Shown one piece after another: positions 18,938 to 27,275 of a stretch of 64,000 bases of DNA; position 1 is the first letter of the stretch; every line of letters begins with the position of its first letter. The position numbers and the translations under genes are program-made. Origin of the DNA: Pseudomonas californiensis (GTDB taxonomy: Bacteria; Pseudomonadota; Gammaproteobacteria; Pseudomonadales; Pseudomonadaceae); assembly GCF_021147775.1 (NCBI RefSeq), contig NZ_JAGTPK010000015.1:95023-159022 (forward strand), read 5' to 3'. The notes beneath the pieces are model-generated. The model searched no databases and was not told the origin of the DNA. It saw only the letters and a program-made list of their open reading frames with translations.

Positions 18938-20695
18938 ATGACGTTCAAGCATCGCTATCTGCGCTTAGCCCTGTATGTGCTGCTGATACTGGCAGGTGCC
19001 GCTCTTTCGGCCGGTTTGGCGATGCATCAGGCGCAGCGCCACGCTGTGTCGGAAGACGCTGTCCGCGCAAGCGGGCAGTTATCGTTATACGCCAACACCC
19101 TGCATACCCTGATCGAACGCTACCGCGCGCTGCCGTCGGTGCTGGCACTTGACCCTGAAATACGTGCCGCCCTCAAGGCACCGATCAGTGAGAGCGAGCA
19201 GCAGGCGCTCAATCTCAAGCTGGAAAAGATCAACGACACCGCCCACTCGTCGACACTCGAATTGCTCGACCGTCATGGTCTGGCCATCGGCGCGAGCAAC
19301 TGGCGTACGCCCAACAGCTACGTTGGCCACAACTACGGCTTTCGCCCTTATTTTTTGCAAACCCGCGCCGAGGGCGTCGGGCGTTTCTACGCCGTGGGTG
19401 TCACCACAGGCATCCCTGGCTACTTCCTGTCCAGTGCAGTGCTGGACGACCAGGGCACGTTCATTGGCGCCATGGTGGTGAAGCTGGAGTTCCCCACGCT
19501 TGAAAAGGAATGGGGCCAGGGCGAAGACCTGCTGTTGGTCAGTGATGACAAGGGTATTGTATTTATCGCCAATCAGCCCGGCTGGCGTTACCGCGAGCTG
19601 GAGCCCATTTCTGTCGAAAATCGCACCGAGCTTTTGCGCACCCGCCAATACGATAAAAAGCCGCTGTCGCCGCTGCGCAGTCGACTCATTGATCGCATAG
19701 GTCCGCACAGCAATCTGAATCGTGTCGAAGGCCCGGACGGTACGGCTGACTACCTCTGGCAGTCATTACCCTTGCCCGATGAAAACTGGACGTTGCACCT
19801 GTTGCGCAAACCGCCGGTGTCCAACGAGGACATTCGCAATGCAGGGCTCGCTGCTGCCGGCATTTGGTTGGCGTTGGTCTTTCTGGCCCTGTTCCTTTAT
19901 CAGCGCTGGCGGCTGGCCCGCTTGCGCGAGCGCAGCCGGGACGAGCTGGAGCGCCTGGTTCTTGAACGCACCCGCGATCTGCAGACCGCCCAGGACGGCC
20001 TGGTGCAATCTGCCAAGCTGGCGGCACTGGGACAGATGTCAGCGGCGCTGGCCCATGAAATCAACCAGCCTCTGACTGCCCAGCGCATGCAACTGGCAAC
20101 CTTGCGCCTGCTGCTTGACCAAGGCCGTATCGACGAAGCCTGCAAAGCGCTGGTCCCCGTCGACCAGCAATTGACCCGCATGGCGGCCCTGACCGGGCAC
20201 CTCAAGACCTTCGCGCGTAAAAGCCCCAGCGGCTTGCGTGAGCGACTGGACCTGGCCACGGTGGTTGATCAGGCACTGTTGCTGCTGGACCCTCGATTGC
20301 GCGAAGAACATATCGATTGCGTTCTACACCTGGCACGTCCCGCCTGGGTACGCGGCGATGCGATTCGGCTGGAGCAGGTGCTTATCAATCTTTTACGCAA
20401 CGCGCTGGACGCCATGCGTGACAGCACGTCAAGGAAACTGGAAGTGCGTATTGACAGCCTCAATGATCAATGGCGCCTCAGCGTCAGCGATACCGGCTCG
20501 GGGATTGCTGCCGAAAACCTGGCCAATATCTTCGATCCGTTTTTCACCACCAAACCGGTAGGAGACGGCCTTGGCCTCGGGCTGGCCGTGTCATACGCGA
20601 TCATTCATGAACTGGGCGGCCAACTGACTGCGGAGAATCACGCCACGGGCGCGATATTCTGGTTCAGCCTGCCCAATGACTTTCTGGAAATCTGA
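18938..20695 (+). CDS. DctB/MifS-like sensor histidine kinase
   Basis: A 585-residue membrane kinase. TM1 spans about residues 8-28, a periplasmic double-PDC sensor follows (FRPYFLQTRAEGVGRFYAVGV is a typical dCache motif), and TM2 lies near 302-322. The cytoplasmic part has a coiled coil, the H-box AALAHEINQPLTAQ with His373 as the phospho-site, and the ATPase boxes NLLRNALDAM (N), SDTGSGIA (G1) and FFTTKPVGDGLGLGL (F/G2). The organisation is that of DctB, which senses C4-dicarboxylates, and of P. aeruginosa MifS, linked to alpha-ketoglutarate use; I cannot separate these by eye. It is 6 bases upstream of its sigma-54 response regulator. Confidence 0.88.
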   Translation: MTFKHRYLRLALYVLLILAGAALSAGLAMHQAQRHAVSEDAVRASGQLSLYANTLHTLIERYRALPSVLALDPEIRAALKAPISESEQQALNLKLEKINDTAHSSTLELLDRHGLAIGASNWRTPNSYVGHNYGFRPYFLQTRAEGVGRFYAVGVTTGIPGYFLSSAVLDDQGTFIGAMVVKLEFPTLEKEWGQGEDLLLVSDDKGIVFIANQPGWRYRELEPISVENRTELLRTRQYDKKPLSPLRSRLIDRIGPHSNLNRVEGPDGTADYLWQSLPLPDENWTLHLLRKPPVSNEDIRNAGLAAAGIWLALVFLALFLYQRWRLARLRERSRDELERLVLERTRDLQTAQDGLVQSAKLAALGQMSAALAHEINQPLTAQRMQLATLRLLLDQGRIDEACKALVPVDQQLTRMAALTGHLKTFARKSPSGLRERLDLATVVDQALLLLDPRLREEHIDCVLHLARPAWVRGDAIRLEQVLINLLRNALDAMRDSTSRKLEVRIDSLNDQWRLSVSDTGSGIAAENLANIFDPFFTTKPVGDGLGLGLAVSYAIIHELGGQLTAENHATGAIFWFSLPNDFLEI

Positions 20696-20701
20696 CCCGA
20701 C

Positions 20702-22036
20702 ATGTTGAATTCGGTGATCGTGGTAGATGACGAAGCCCCTATCCGACAGGCAGTCGAGCAATGGCTGACGCTGTCCGGCTTTACGGTGCAAGTCTTTGCG
20801 CGTGCCGAGGATTGCCTGGAGCAGTTGCCTGAACACTTCCCTGGCGTGGTGCTCACCGATGTGCGCATGCCGGGCATGAGCGGGTTGGAACTGTTGGCCC
20901 TTCTGCAAGGCCGTGACAAGGATCTGCCGGTCATCCTCCTGACCGGCCATGGCGACGTACCCATGGCGGTCGATGCAATGCGTGAAGGTGCGTATGACTT
21001 TCTGGAAAAACCATTCAGCCCGGAAACGCTGATCAGCAACCTGAGACGGGCGCTGGAGAAGCGCCAGCTGATCCTGGAAAACCGTCGTCTGCACGAACAG
21101 GCGGACACCCGTTCCCGTCTCGACGTGACCCTGCTGGGCATGTCACCCAGCCTGCAGACTTTGCGCCGTCAGGTGCTGGAGCTGTCGCAGCTGCCGGTCA
21201 ACGTGATCATTCGTGGTGAAACAGGCAGCGGAAAAGAGCTGGTCGCACGCTGCCTGCATGACTTCGGACCGCGCGCGGGCAAACCTTTCGTTGCGCTGAA
21301 CTGCGCGGCGATCCCCGAGCATCTTTTCGAGGCAGAGTTGTTCGGCCACGAAAGCGGCGCGTTCACCGGGGCACAGGGCAAGCGGATCGGCCGACTGGAG
21401 TACGCCGACGGCGGGACTGTGTTTCTCGATGAAATCGAAAGCATGCCAATGGCGCAACAGGTCAAGCTGCTGCGCGTCCTGCAGGACAAGCGTCTTGAAC
21501 GACTGGGCTCGAACCAGAGCATCGAGGTCGACTTGAGGATCATCGCCGCCACAAAGCCTGACCTGCTGGAAGAGGCACGCGCCGGCCGTTTTCGCGAAGA
21601 TCTGGCATACCGTCTGAACGTCGCCGAGCTGCGATTACCCCCGCTACGCGAACGGCGGGAAGACATCCCGTTGCTGTTCAGCCACTTTGCCAATGCCGCG
21701 GCGCAACGGATGGGTCGCACAGCGCCGACCGTCAGCGCGACGCGCCTGACTCAGCTGCTCAGCCACGACTGGCCGGGCAATGTGCGCGAGCTGGCGAACG
21801 CTGCCGAGCGTCAGGCATTGGGTTTGACCGAGTCTGATTCAGGCACCGAAACGGATAGCTCCGGGCAATCGCTTGCCGCCCAGCAAGAGGCCTTTGAGGC
21901 CCAGTGTCTACGGGCCTCCCTCACCCGGCACAAGGGCGATATCAAGGCCGTGCTCAGCGAACTGCAACTGCCACGCCGTACCCTCAATGAGAAAATGCAG
22001 CGCCATGGTCTGGTCCGCGAGATGTTTCTTGGTTGA
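20702..22036 (+). CDS. Sigma-54-dependent response regulator, DctD/MifR-like
   Basis: A 444-residue activator in the usual order: receiver domain (residues 1-120, phospho-Asp53 in LTDVRMPG), AAA+ domain with Walker A GETGSGKE (about 172-179) and the sigma-54 contact loop GAFTGA (219-224), then a Fis-type helix-turn-helix ending LQLPRRTLNEKMQRHGL. It takes phosphate from the kinase encoded just upstream and opens sigma-54 promoters. A good sigma-54 promoter with three upstream half-sites precedes the transporter gene at 24873, an obvious candidate target, paralleling MifR control of alpha-ketoglutarate transport in P. aeruginosa (family knowledge; the link here is inference). Confidence 0.92.
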   Translation: MLNSVIVVDDEAPIRQAVEQWLTLSGFTVQVFARAEDCLEQLPEHFPGVVLTDVRMPGMSGLELLALLQGRDKDLPVILLTGHGDVPMAVDAMREGAYDFLEKPFSPETLISNLRRALEKRQLILENRRLHEQADTRSRLDVTLLGMSPSLQTLRRQVLELSQLPVNVIIRGETGSGKELVARCLHDFGPRAGKPFVALNCAAIPEHLFEAELFGHESGAFTGAQGKRIGRLEYADGGTVFLDEIESMPMAQQVKLLRVLQDKRLERLGSNQSIEVDLRIIAATKPDLLEEARAGRFREDLAYRLNVAELRLPPLRERREDIPLLFSHFANAAAQRMGRTAPTVSATRLTQLLSHDWPGNVRELANAAERQALGLTESDSGTETDSSGQSLAAQQEAFEAQCLRASLTRHKGDIKAVLSELQLPRRTLNEKMQRHGLVREMFLG

Positions 22037-22220
22037 TTACCGGCTCGGGCCCATAGACTTCTTTCGGGCATAACCGAACATTTGCGCGAGAGCCCTGTCT
22101 GCATACTGTTGCGGTCACCTTTGGTCGTGATAGCTGGATATCAACAGGGCACAATGACATCATGCTCAACTCTACTCTCCAGCTGATTTTGGCAGTTCGA
22201 AAAATGGGGCATTTTCTACC

Positions 22221-24641
22221 GTGAATACTCCCCTCGATCTCCAACTGGGCGGCGGCGACATGGGCCAGTTCATCCGAGAGACAGACTGGTCGACGTCTGT
22301 TCTGGGACCGAAGCAAGCCTGGCCTTTGGCACTGCTGTCGTCCATGAATTTGATGCTCAACTGCCCAGACAGCATGTACTTGCTCTGGGGCAAGGATTTC
22401 ACACTGTTCTTCAACGACGCCTATCGCGCCGTGCTACCCGTTGCCGCCTCAAAAGCACAGGGCCAGCCCATCGGTTCCGTGTGGGGTGATGCGTGGGAAG
22501 ACGTTCGCTACCTGGCTGAGCGCGCGCTCGCTGGAGAGAGCTGTCGCTCTGACAATATTCAACGCATCGTTGATCGTAACGGCAAGCCCGAGCAGACTTG
22601 GTGGTCGCTGTCCTACTCACCACTATTCGGCGATACCAGCCTGATCGAAGGCGTGTTCTGCCGGGTCAATGAAACCACCGCGCAGGTCCTGGCCGAGGCA
22701 CGACATAACGAAACCGAGGCGTTCACCGACCGCGTCCTGTCGAGCATCAATGACTGCATCAAAGTGCTCGATCTGGACTCGCGGCTGACGTTCATGAGTG
22801 ACGGCGGCCAACGCATCATGGAAGTCAGTGACTTCAATGCCATTCGCGGCTGTCCGTGGCCGGACTTCTGGCAGAACCAGGGCAATCTGGACGCCAGGGC
22901 GGCTGTCGAAGCGGCTCGCATGGGCAGGAATGCCAGTTTCATGGGTTCGGCACAGACCATGGCGGGCAATCTGAAATGGTGGCATGTGCAAGTCAGCCCC
23001 ATTTTTGGCCACGACGGAAAACCGGAAAAAATCCTCTGCGTTTCTCGTGACATGACCCAGCTCAGAGACGCAGAAGAAGCCCTTCGCACCCTTAATGAAA
23101 CCCTCGAACAGCGCGTAGTAGAACGGACTCAGGACCGCGACCGCATATGGCGGCTTTCGACCGACCTGATGCTGGTGGCAAAATTTGACGGCACAATATC
23201 AGCCGTTAACCCGGCCTGGACTCAGGCACTGGGCTGGTCAGAAGACCAATTGCTGGAAAGCCAGTTTCTGCAACTGGTGCACCCTGAGGATGTGCAAAGC
23301 ACCTTAGGGGCGATGAGCGGCCTGGAAAATGGCAAGAACATTCCTCATTTCAAGAACCGTTACCGCCATATCGATGGCTCGTACAGGACTATTTCCTGGA
23401 CAGCGGTACCGGACAAGCAATTCATCCACGCGGTGGGACGTGACATTCAGGCAGAAGAAGAAGCCAATGAAGCGCTGAGGCTGTCGCAGGAGGCCCTGCA
23501 TCAAGCCCAGAAACTGGAAGCTATCGGCCAATTGACCGGCGGCGTGGCGCATGACTTCAATAATTTGCTGACAGTTATTCGCTCTTGCAGCGACCTCCTC
23601 AAGCCAGCAGACCTGGACGAAGCGCGGCGCATCAAATACGTCGAAGCTATCTCGAGCACGGTGGACCGCGCTGCCCGCCTGACTGGACAGCTGCTGGCGT
23701 TTGCACGCAGACAGGCCTTGCAGCCTGAAGTATTTGATGTGGGCGAAAGCGTGGCGCGCATTGGCGAGATGATGGACACCCTCACCGGCTCGCGTGTTCA
23801 GGTCCACATAGAGGTACCCGATGAGCCCTGCTATATATTCGCTGATGGCAGCCAGTTCGACACCGCGCTGGTCAATATGGTGGTCAATGCCCGCGACGCG
23901 ATGGCGGGCAGCGGCCTTCTGACCATCAAGGTTGAACGCTCGGGGAGACCATGCACCGAGCTCGCGCCTGCACTCACCGAGGGCGAATATGTCACGGTGT
24001 CGCTGACCGACACCGGCTCTGGCATCGCCAAAGACAAACTCAGCGCGATCTTCGAACCGTTTTACACCACCAAAAGTGTGGGGCAAGGCACTGGCCTAGG
24101 CCTGTCGCAGGTGTTCGGATTCGCCAAGCAGTCGGGCGGCGAAGTGTTCGTCGAGAGCGAACTGGGCAGTGGCAGCCGTTTTACACTGTGCCTGCCCAGC
24201 GCGCATGAACATGACGTCATCCCTGAAAACAAAACCCGCACCCTGGTTGAGCAGGCAGGGTTGTGCGTATTGATGGTCGAAGACAACCAGGACATTGGTA
24301 CCTATACCCGCCCCATGCTTGAACAACTGGGTTTCCAGGTGTGCTGGGTCACGAGCGGCAGTGAAGCGCTGCAAGAGCTTTCCGGCAATCCTGAGCGCTT
24401 TCACGTGGTGTTTTCCGACATCGCCATGCCAGGCATGAGCGGTATCGAGTTATGTGCCGAGATCGAATCGCGCCACCCCTGGATGCCAGTAGTGCTGACC
24501 ACGGGCTACAGCGACGAATTCGCCCACTTCGCGCAAGACGATACGTATCGCTTCGATCTGCTGCAAAAGCCCTACTCGATGGAAGACCTGACAGCCATTC
24601 TGCACAAGGCGGTATGCCGCAACACGGTGCAGAACGCCTGA
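22221..24641 (+). CDS. PAS-containing hybrid sensor histidine kinase
   Basis: An 806-residue soluble hybrid kinase without clear membrane helices. Three PAS-like segments can be read: about 30-150 (ending PLFGDTSLIEGVFCRVNETT), 170-285 (DRVLSSINDCIKVLDLDSRL) and 310-420 (DLMLVAKFDGTISAVNPAWTQALGW). Then come the H-box GGVAHDFNNLLTVI with His444, the ATPase domain (NARDAM; DTGSGIAKDKL; GTGLGLSQVFGF) and a C-terminal receiver with phospho-Asp733 in VFSDIAMPGMSG. Start is GTG at 22221. The signal is unknown. It lies between the DctB/DctD-like pair and the transporter, same strand, so it may modulate the same response. Confidence 0.88.
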   Translation: MNTPLDLQLGGGDMGQFIRETDWSTSVLGPKQAWPLALLSSMNLMLNCPDSMYLLWGKDFTLFFNDAYRAVLPVAASKAQGQPIGSVWGDAWEDVRYLAERALAGESCRSDNIQRIVDRNGKPEQTWWSLSYSPLFGDTSLIEGVFCRVNETTAQVLAEARHNETEAFTDRVLSSINDCIKVLDLDSRLTFMSDGGQRIMEVSDFNAIRGCPWPDFWQNQGNLDARAAVEAARMGRNASFMGSAQTMAGNLKWWHVQVSPIFGHDGKPEKILCVSRDMTQLRDAEEALRTLNETLEQRVVERTQDRDRIWRLSTDLMLVAKFDGTISAVNPAWTQALGWSEDQLLESQFLQLVHPEDVQSTLGAMSGLENGKNIPHFKNRYRHIDGSYRTISWTAVPDKQFIHAVGRDIQAEEEANEALRLSQEALHQAQKLEAIGQLTGGVAHDFNNLLTVIRSCSDLLKPADLDEARRIKYVEAISSTVDRAARLTGQLLAFARRQALQPEVFDVGESVARIGEMMDTLTGSRVQVHIEVPDEPCYIFADGSQFDTALVNMVVNARDAMAGSGLLTIKVERSGRPCTELAPALTEGEYVTVSLTDTGSGIAKDKLSAIFEPFYTTKSVGQGTGLGLSQVFGFAKQSGGEVFVESELGSGSRFTLCLPSAHEHDVIPENKTRTLVEQAGLCVLMVEDNQDIGTYTRPMLEQLGFQVCWVTSGSEALQELSGNPERFHVVFSDIAMPGMSGIELCAEIESRHPWMPVVLTTGYSDEFAHFAQDDTYRFDLLQKPYSMEDLTAILHKAVCRNTVQNA

Positions 24642-24715
24642 GAACGCCGCTTGCCTGTTGAAGAGGCTCACCCGTCGAGAGGTGTTTCAGCCTTCTGCGC
24701 CCTGCCATCGGCAAT

Positions 24716-24759
24716 AATCCGCTCATTCAAAAGCCTTCGATGAGCGGATTGTCGCTCAT
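24716..24759 (+). promoter_or_regulatory. Three CGCTCAT half-sites, possible enhancer (UAS) for a sigma-54 activator
   Basis: AATCCGCTCAT (24716-24726) and ATGAGCGGATT (24740-24750) form an 11-bp perfect inverted repeat, and a further CGCTCAT lies at 24753-24759. The block is centred roughly 90 bases upstream of the start point implied by the sigma-54 promoter at 24799, the position expected for an activator site. It lacks a T-run, so it is a poor terminator. The assignment to the adjacent response regulator is inference. Confidence 0.5.
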
Positions 24760-24798
24760 AAAAATTGATTAACCCCTCTAGATCAAGCCTCTCTGGTG

Positions 24799-24814
24799 TG
24801 GCACAGCTCCTGCT
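24799..24814 (+). promoter_or_regulatory. Sigma-54 (-24/-12) promoter
   Basis: TGGCAC at 24799-24804 and CTGCT ending at 24814 place the invariant GG (24800-24801) exactly ten bases before the GC (24812-24813), as sigma-54 promoters require; the -24 element matches TGGCAC fully. It lies about 60 bases upstream of the transporter start codon. Confidence 0.7.
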
Positions 24815-24872
24815 ATGTAAGGAGCCAGGGCCTCGATGCCTCCTTCTAAAAATAATGAAAGAAAGGAACACC

Positions 24873-26198
24873 ATGGAAATTTCCAATCCCCTTGCGAAAG
24901 GTTCGGCGGGCGCACCTGCCGCCGAGAAAACCACTTCCAGCCGTCTAAAGTCCATTTTCAGTGGCTCGGTCGGCAACATGGTCGAGTGGTATGACTGGTA
25001 CGTCTACGCTGCATTCTCCCTGTACTTCGCAAAAGCCTTTTTCCCCAAAGGCGACACCACCGCCCAATTGCTCAACACCGCTGCCATTTTCGCCGTCGGC
25101 TTCCTGATGCGTCCGATCGGTGGTTGGCTGATGGGGCTTTACGCTGACTATAAAGGCCGCAAGGCTGCGCTGATGGCCTCGGTACTGTTGATGTGCTTCG
25201 GCTCGCTGATCATTGCACTGACGCCTGGCTATGAAAGCATCGGCGTCGGCGCGCCGATTCTGCTGGTCTTTGCCCGCCTTTTGCAGGGCTTGTCGGTAGG
25301 TGGCGAATACGGTACCTCGGCGACCTACTTGAGTGAAATGGCAACCAAGGAGCGTCGCGGCTTCTTCTCGAGTTTTCAGTACGTAACACTGATCTCCGGC
25401 CAGCTCATCGCACTGGGCGTACTGATCGTGCTGCAGCAGACTCTCACCACTGAGCAGCTGTATGCCTGGGGCTGGCGTATCCCATTTGTGATCGGTGCGC
25501 TGTGCGCAGTGGTTGCACTGTTCCTGCGTCGCGGGATGGAAGAAACCGAATCGTTTACTCGCAAGAAAAAAGAAAAGGCCAAGGAAAGCCTGATGCGCAC
25601 GTTGATGCGTCATCCAAAGGAACTGATGACCGTGGTCGGCCTGACCATGGGCGGCACGCTGGCGTTCTACACCTACACCACCTACATGCAGAAGTATCTG
25701 GTGAACACCGTAGGCATGAGCATTACTGATTCGACGAGCATTTCGGCAGCGACCCTGTTTCTGTTCATGATGCTGCAACCGGTAATTGGCGCCCTCTCCG
25801 ACAAGATCGGACGGCGTCCCATTCTGATCGCGTTCGGCGTTCTGGGCACGCTTTGCACGGTGCCAATCCTTACGACTCTGCACACCATCCAGACCTGGTG
25901 GGGTGCGTTCTTCCTGATCATGGCGGCGCTGATCATCGTCAGCGGTTACACATCGATCAACGCCGTGGTGAAGGCCGAGTTGTTTCCGACTGAAATCCGC
26001 GCACTGGGCGTAGGCCTGCCGTACGCGCTGACCGTATCGATCTTCGGCGGCACGGCTGAATACATCGCGTTGTGGTTCAAGAGTATTGGCATGGAGACCG
26101 GCTACTACTGGTACGTCACTGCCTGTATCGCCTGCTCGCTACTGGTGTACGTATTCATGAAAGACACTCGAACCCATTCGCGAATCGAAACCGACTGA
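24873..26198 (+). CDS. MHS-family MFS transporter (alpha-ketoglutarate/dicarboxylate type)
   Basis: A 441-residue, 12-TM major-facilitator protein of the metabolite:H+ symporter family. Marks are GNMVEWYDWYVYAAFSLYFA at the first helix, FLMRPIGGWLMGLYADYKGR between helices 2 and 3, and ARLLQGLSVGGEYGTSATYL. Relatives import alpha-ketoglutarate or related acids with protons. The ATG at 24873 has AAAGGAA upstream; a longer reading from 24765 crosses the sigma-54 promoter and is rejected. Control is probably by the sigma-54 activator encoded 2.8 kb upstream. A clear terminator follows. A second member of the family, pcaT at 38.5 kb, is frameshifted, so this may be the only functional copy in the window. 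Confidence 0.88.
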   Translation: MEISNPLAKGSAGAPAAEKTTSSRLKSIFSGSVGNMVEWYDWYVYAAFSLYFAKAFFPKGDTTAQLLNTAAIFAVGFLMRPIGGWLMGLYADYKGRKAALMASVLLMCFGSLIIALTPGYESIGVGAPILLVFARLLQGLSVGGEYGTSATYLSEMATKERRGFFSSFQYVTLISGQLIALGVLIVLQQTLTTEQLYAWGWRIPFVIGALCAVVALFLRRGMEETESFTRKKKEKAKESLMRTLMRHPKELMTVVGLTMGGTLAFYTYTTYMQKYLVNTVGMSITDSTSISAATLFLFMMLQPVIGALSDKIGRRPILIAFGVLGTLCTVPILTTLHTIQTWWGAFFLIMAALIIVSGYTSINAVVKAELFPTEIRALGVGLPYALTVSIFGGTAEYIALWFKSIGMETGYYWYVTACIACSLLVYVFMKDTRTHSRIETD

Positions 26199-26217
26199 TC
26201 CTGCGCTTCACAAGGTC

Positions 26218-26251
26218 AAAAAGGCAGCCAGCGGTCAGGGCTGCCTTTTTT
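26218..26251 (+). terminator. Rho-independent terminator after the MHS transporter
   Basis: GGCAGCC (26223-26229) pairs with GGCTGCC (26239-26245) around a nine-base loop, flanked by an A-tract and a run of six T, starting 20 bases after the stop codon. Confidence 0.9.
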
Positions 26252-26622
26252 CATACCTATCATTCGAGCATGCCAGCAATGCTGTTCGCCTCGCGCGGCA
26301 GTGATAACGACGCTGATGAGGAATCATCCTCACGTGTAACCGAGCGTTTCAAACTGGTGCGGTTTCTTTCCCGTTTTTTGACATAAGCCTATGAATCAAC
26401 TTTGTATTTATTTTGTCAAGAGGCTTTGTTACGGGAAATTTCACGATTTGCACCGACATGACGCGTTTACCTCCAAAAGGCCCGAAAACAGAGCGCTGTG
26501 GCTTACTATCATTTTCAGCGATGGTCGCTAGCAATCCTATTAACTTCTTAATAATTACCCAGCGCGTAGCATTGCCTCCATACCGGGATGACATCTCACC
26601 CCAACAAATTGGAGACACTCTC
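26252..26622. other. 371-base intergenic stretch, no gene seen
   Basis: No ORF with coding character on either strand. The part from 26385 to 26420 is AT-rich and may carry the promoter of the repeat-protein gene; short ORFs here lack ribosome sites. An ATG at 26413 is in frame with the repeat protein, but the extension has no secretory or coding character. Confidence 0.5.
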
Positions 26623-27135
26623 ATGAAAACCACCAAATTGATCTTCGGCCTCACATTCTCTGTTCTAGCTTCCAGCGCGTTTGCACTGCCAGCCGTCACT
26701 ACCGCTCAGGACCTGTCCCACGCAACCATCGTTGCAGAAGGCGGCACCAAGCACACCAACGTTGGTTCGATCCGCGTAGCTGCTGATGGCGCTGACCGCG
26801 TAGGTCCAAACCGTCAGGCTGCCGGTGGTGCTGATCACGTCGGTGCAAACCGCCTGGCCGCTGATGGCGCTGACCGCGTAGGTCCAAACCGTCAGGCTGC
26901 AGACGGCGCTGACCACGTCGGTGCAAACCGGCTGGCTGCTGATGGTGCGGATCGCGTAGGTCCAAACCGTCAGGCTGCAGACGGTGCTGACCACGTCGGT
27001 GCAAACCGTCTGGCTGCTGATGGTGCGGATCGCGTAGGCGCAAATCGTCAAGCTGCCGATGGTGCTGACCACGTCGGTGCAAACCGTCTGGCTGCTGATG
27101 GTGCGGATCACGTAGGCGCAAATCGTCTGGGCTGA
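26623..27135 (+). CDS. Secreted protein of nine 13-residue tandem repeats
   Basis: A 170-residue protein: a signal peptide (MKTTKLIFGLTFSVLASSAFA), a 30-residue unique linker (LPAVTTAQDLSHATIV and on), then nine consecutive copies of the unit AADG-ADRV-GPNRQ from residue 53 to 169, and a last Gly. Odd units mostly end R/Q (ADRVGPNRQ) and even units H/L (ADHVGANRL), so the period is really 26 residues. It has no cysteine, no membrane segment after the signal and a near-uniform charge pattern. The ATG at 26623 has GGAGA 8 bases upstream. I recall similar AADGADR-repeat proteins in other Pseudomonas, some labelled without evidence as phage infection proteins; the function is unknown. A hairpin follows the gene. 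Confidence 0.85.
   Translation: MKTTKLIFGLTFSVLASSAFALPAVTTAQDLSHATIVAEGGTKHTNVGSIRVAADGADRVGPNRQAAGGADHVGANRLAADGADRVGPNRQAADGADHVGANRLAADGADRVGPNRQAADGADHVGANRLAADGADRVGANRQAADGADHVGANRLAADGADHVGANRLG
26779..27129 (+). repeat. Nine coding 39-bp tandem repeats (78-bp higher-order period)
   Basis: Nine back-to-back 39-base units encode 13 residues each. Units 1, 3, 5 and 7 are one type (CGC-GTA codons, ending CAG or CAA) and 2, 4, 6 and 8 the other (CAC-GTC, ending CTG). Unit 9 has the silent-site pattern of unit 7 (GCG-GAT, GTA-GGC-GCA-AAT) but the H/L amino acids of the even type, so it looks like a conversion or crossover product. Prone to copy-number change. Confidence 0.95.
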
Positions 27136-27155
27136 TTGTCAGACCGTATGACCCC

Positions 27156-27177
27156 AAGCCCGGCGTATGCCGGGCTT
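27156..27177 (+). terminator. Strong hairpin after the repeat-protein gene
   Basis: AAGCCCGGC pairs perfectly with GCCGGGCTT around a GTAT loop, 20 bases after the stop. The downstream T-run is poor (GTCAGTTTC), so it may be an inefficient terminator or an mRNA-stabilising stem. Confidence 0.65.
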
Positions 27178-27275
27178 GTCAGTTTCGGGGTGAAACACAT
27201 GACACGCTGGCATCAGTTGGCGATGCAAAGCACTATGTGCCTATCTACTGTCATTGAGTTCATCAGGAATCGAGC

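Noticed and set aside
24765..24872. N-terminal extension of the MHS transporter from ATG 24765
   Set aside because: It would cross the sigma-54 promoter and add residues unlike the family; ATG 24873 has a ribosome site.
26779..27129. CRISPR-like array
   Set aside because: The units are contiguous and coding, with no unique spacers between them.
26665..27157. Long minus-strand ORFs opposite the 39-bp repeats
   Set aside because: Any frame through the repeat stays open because the unit is a multiple of three. The plus frame has the signal peptide and ribosome site.
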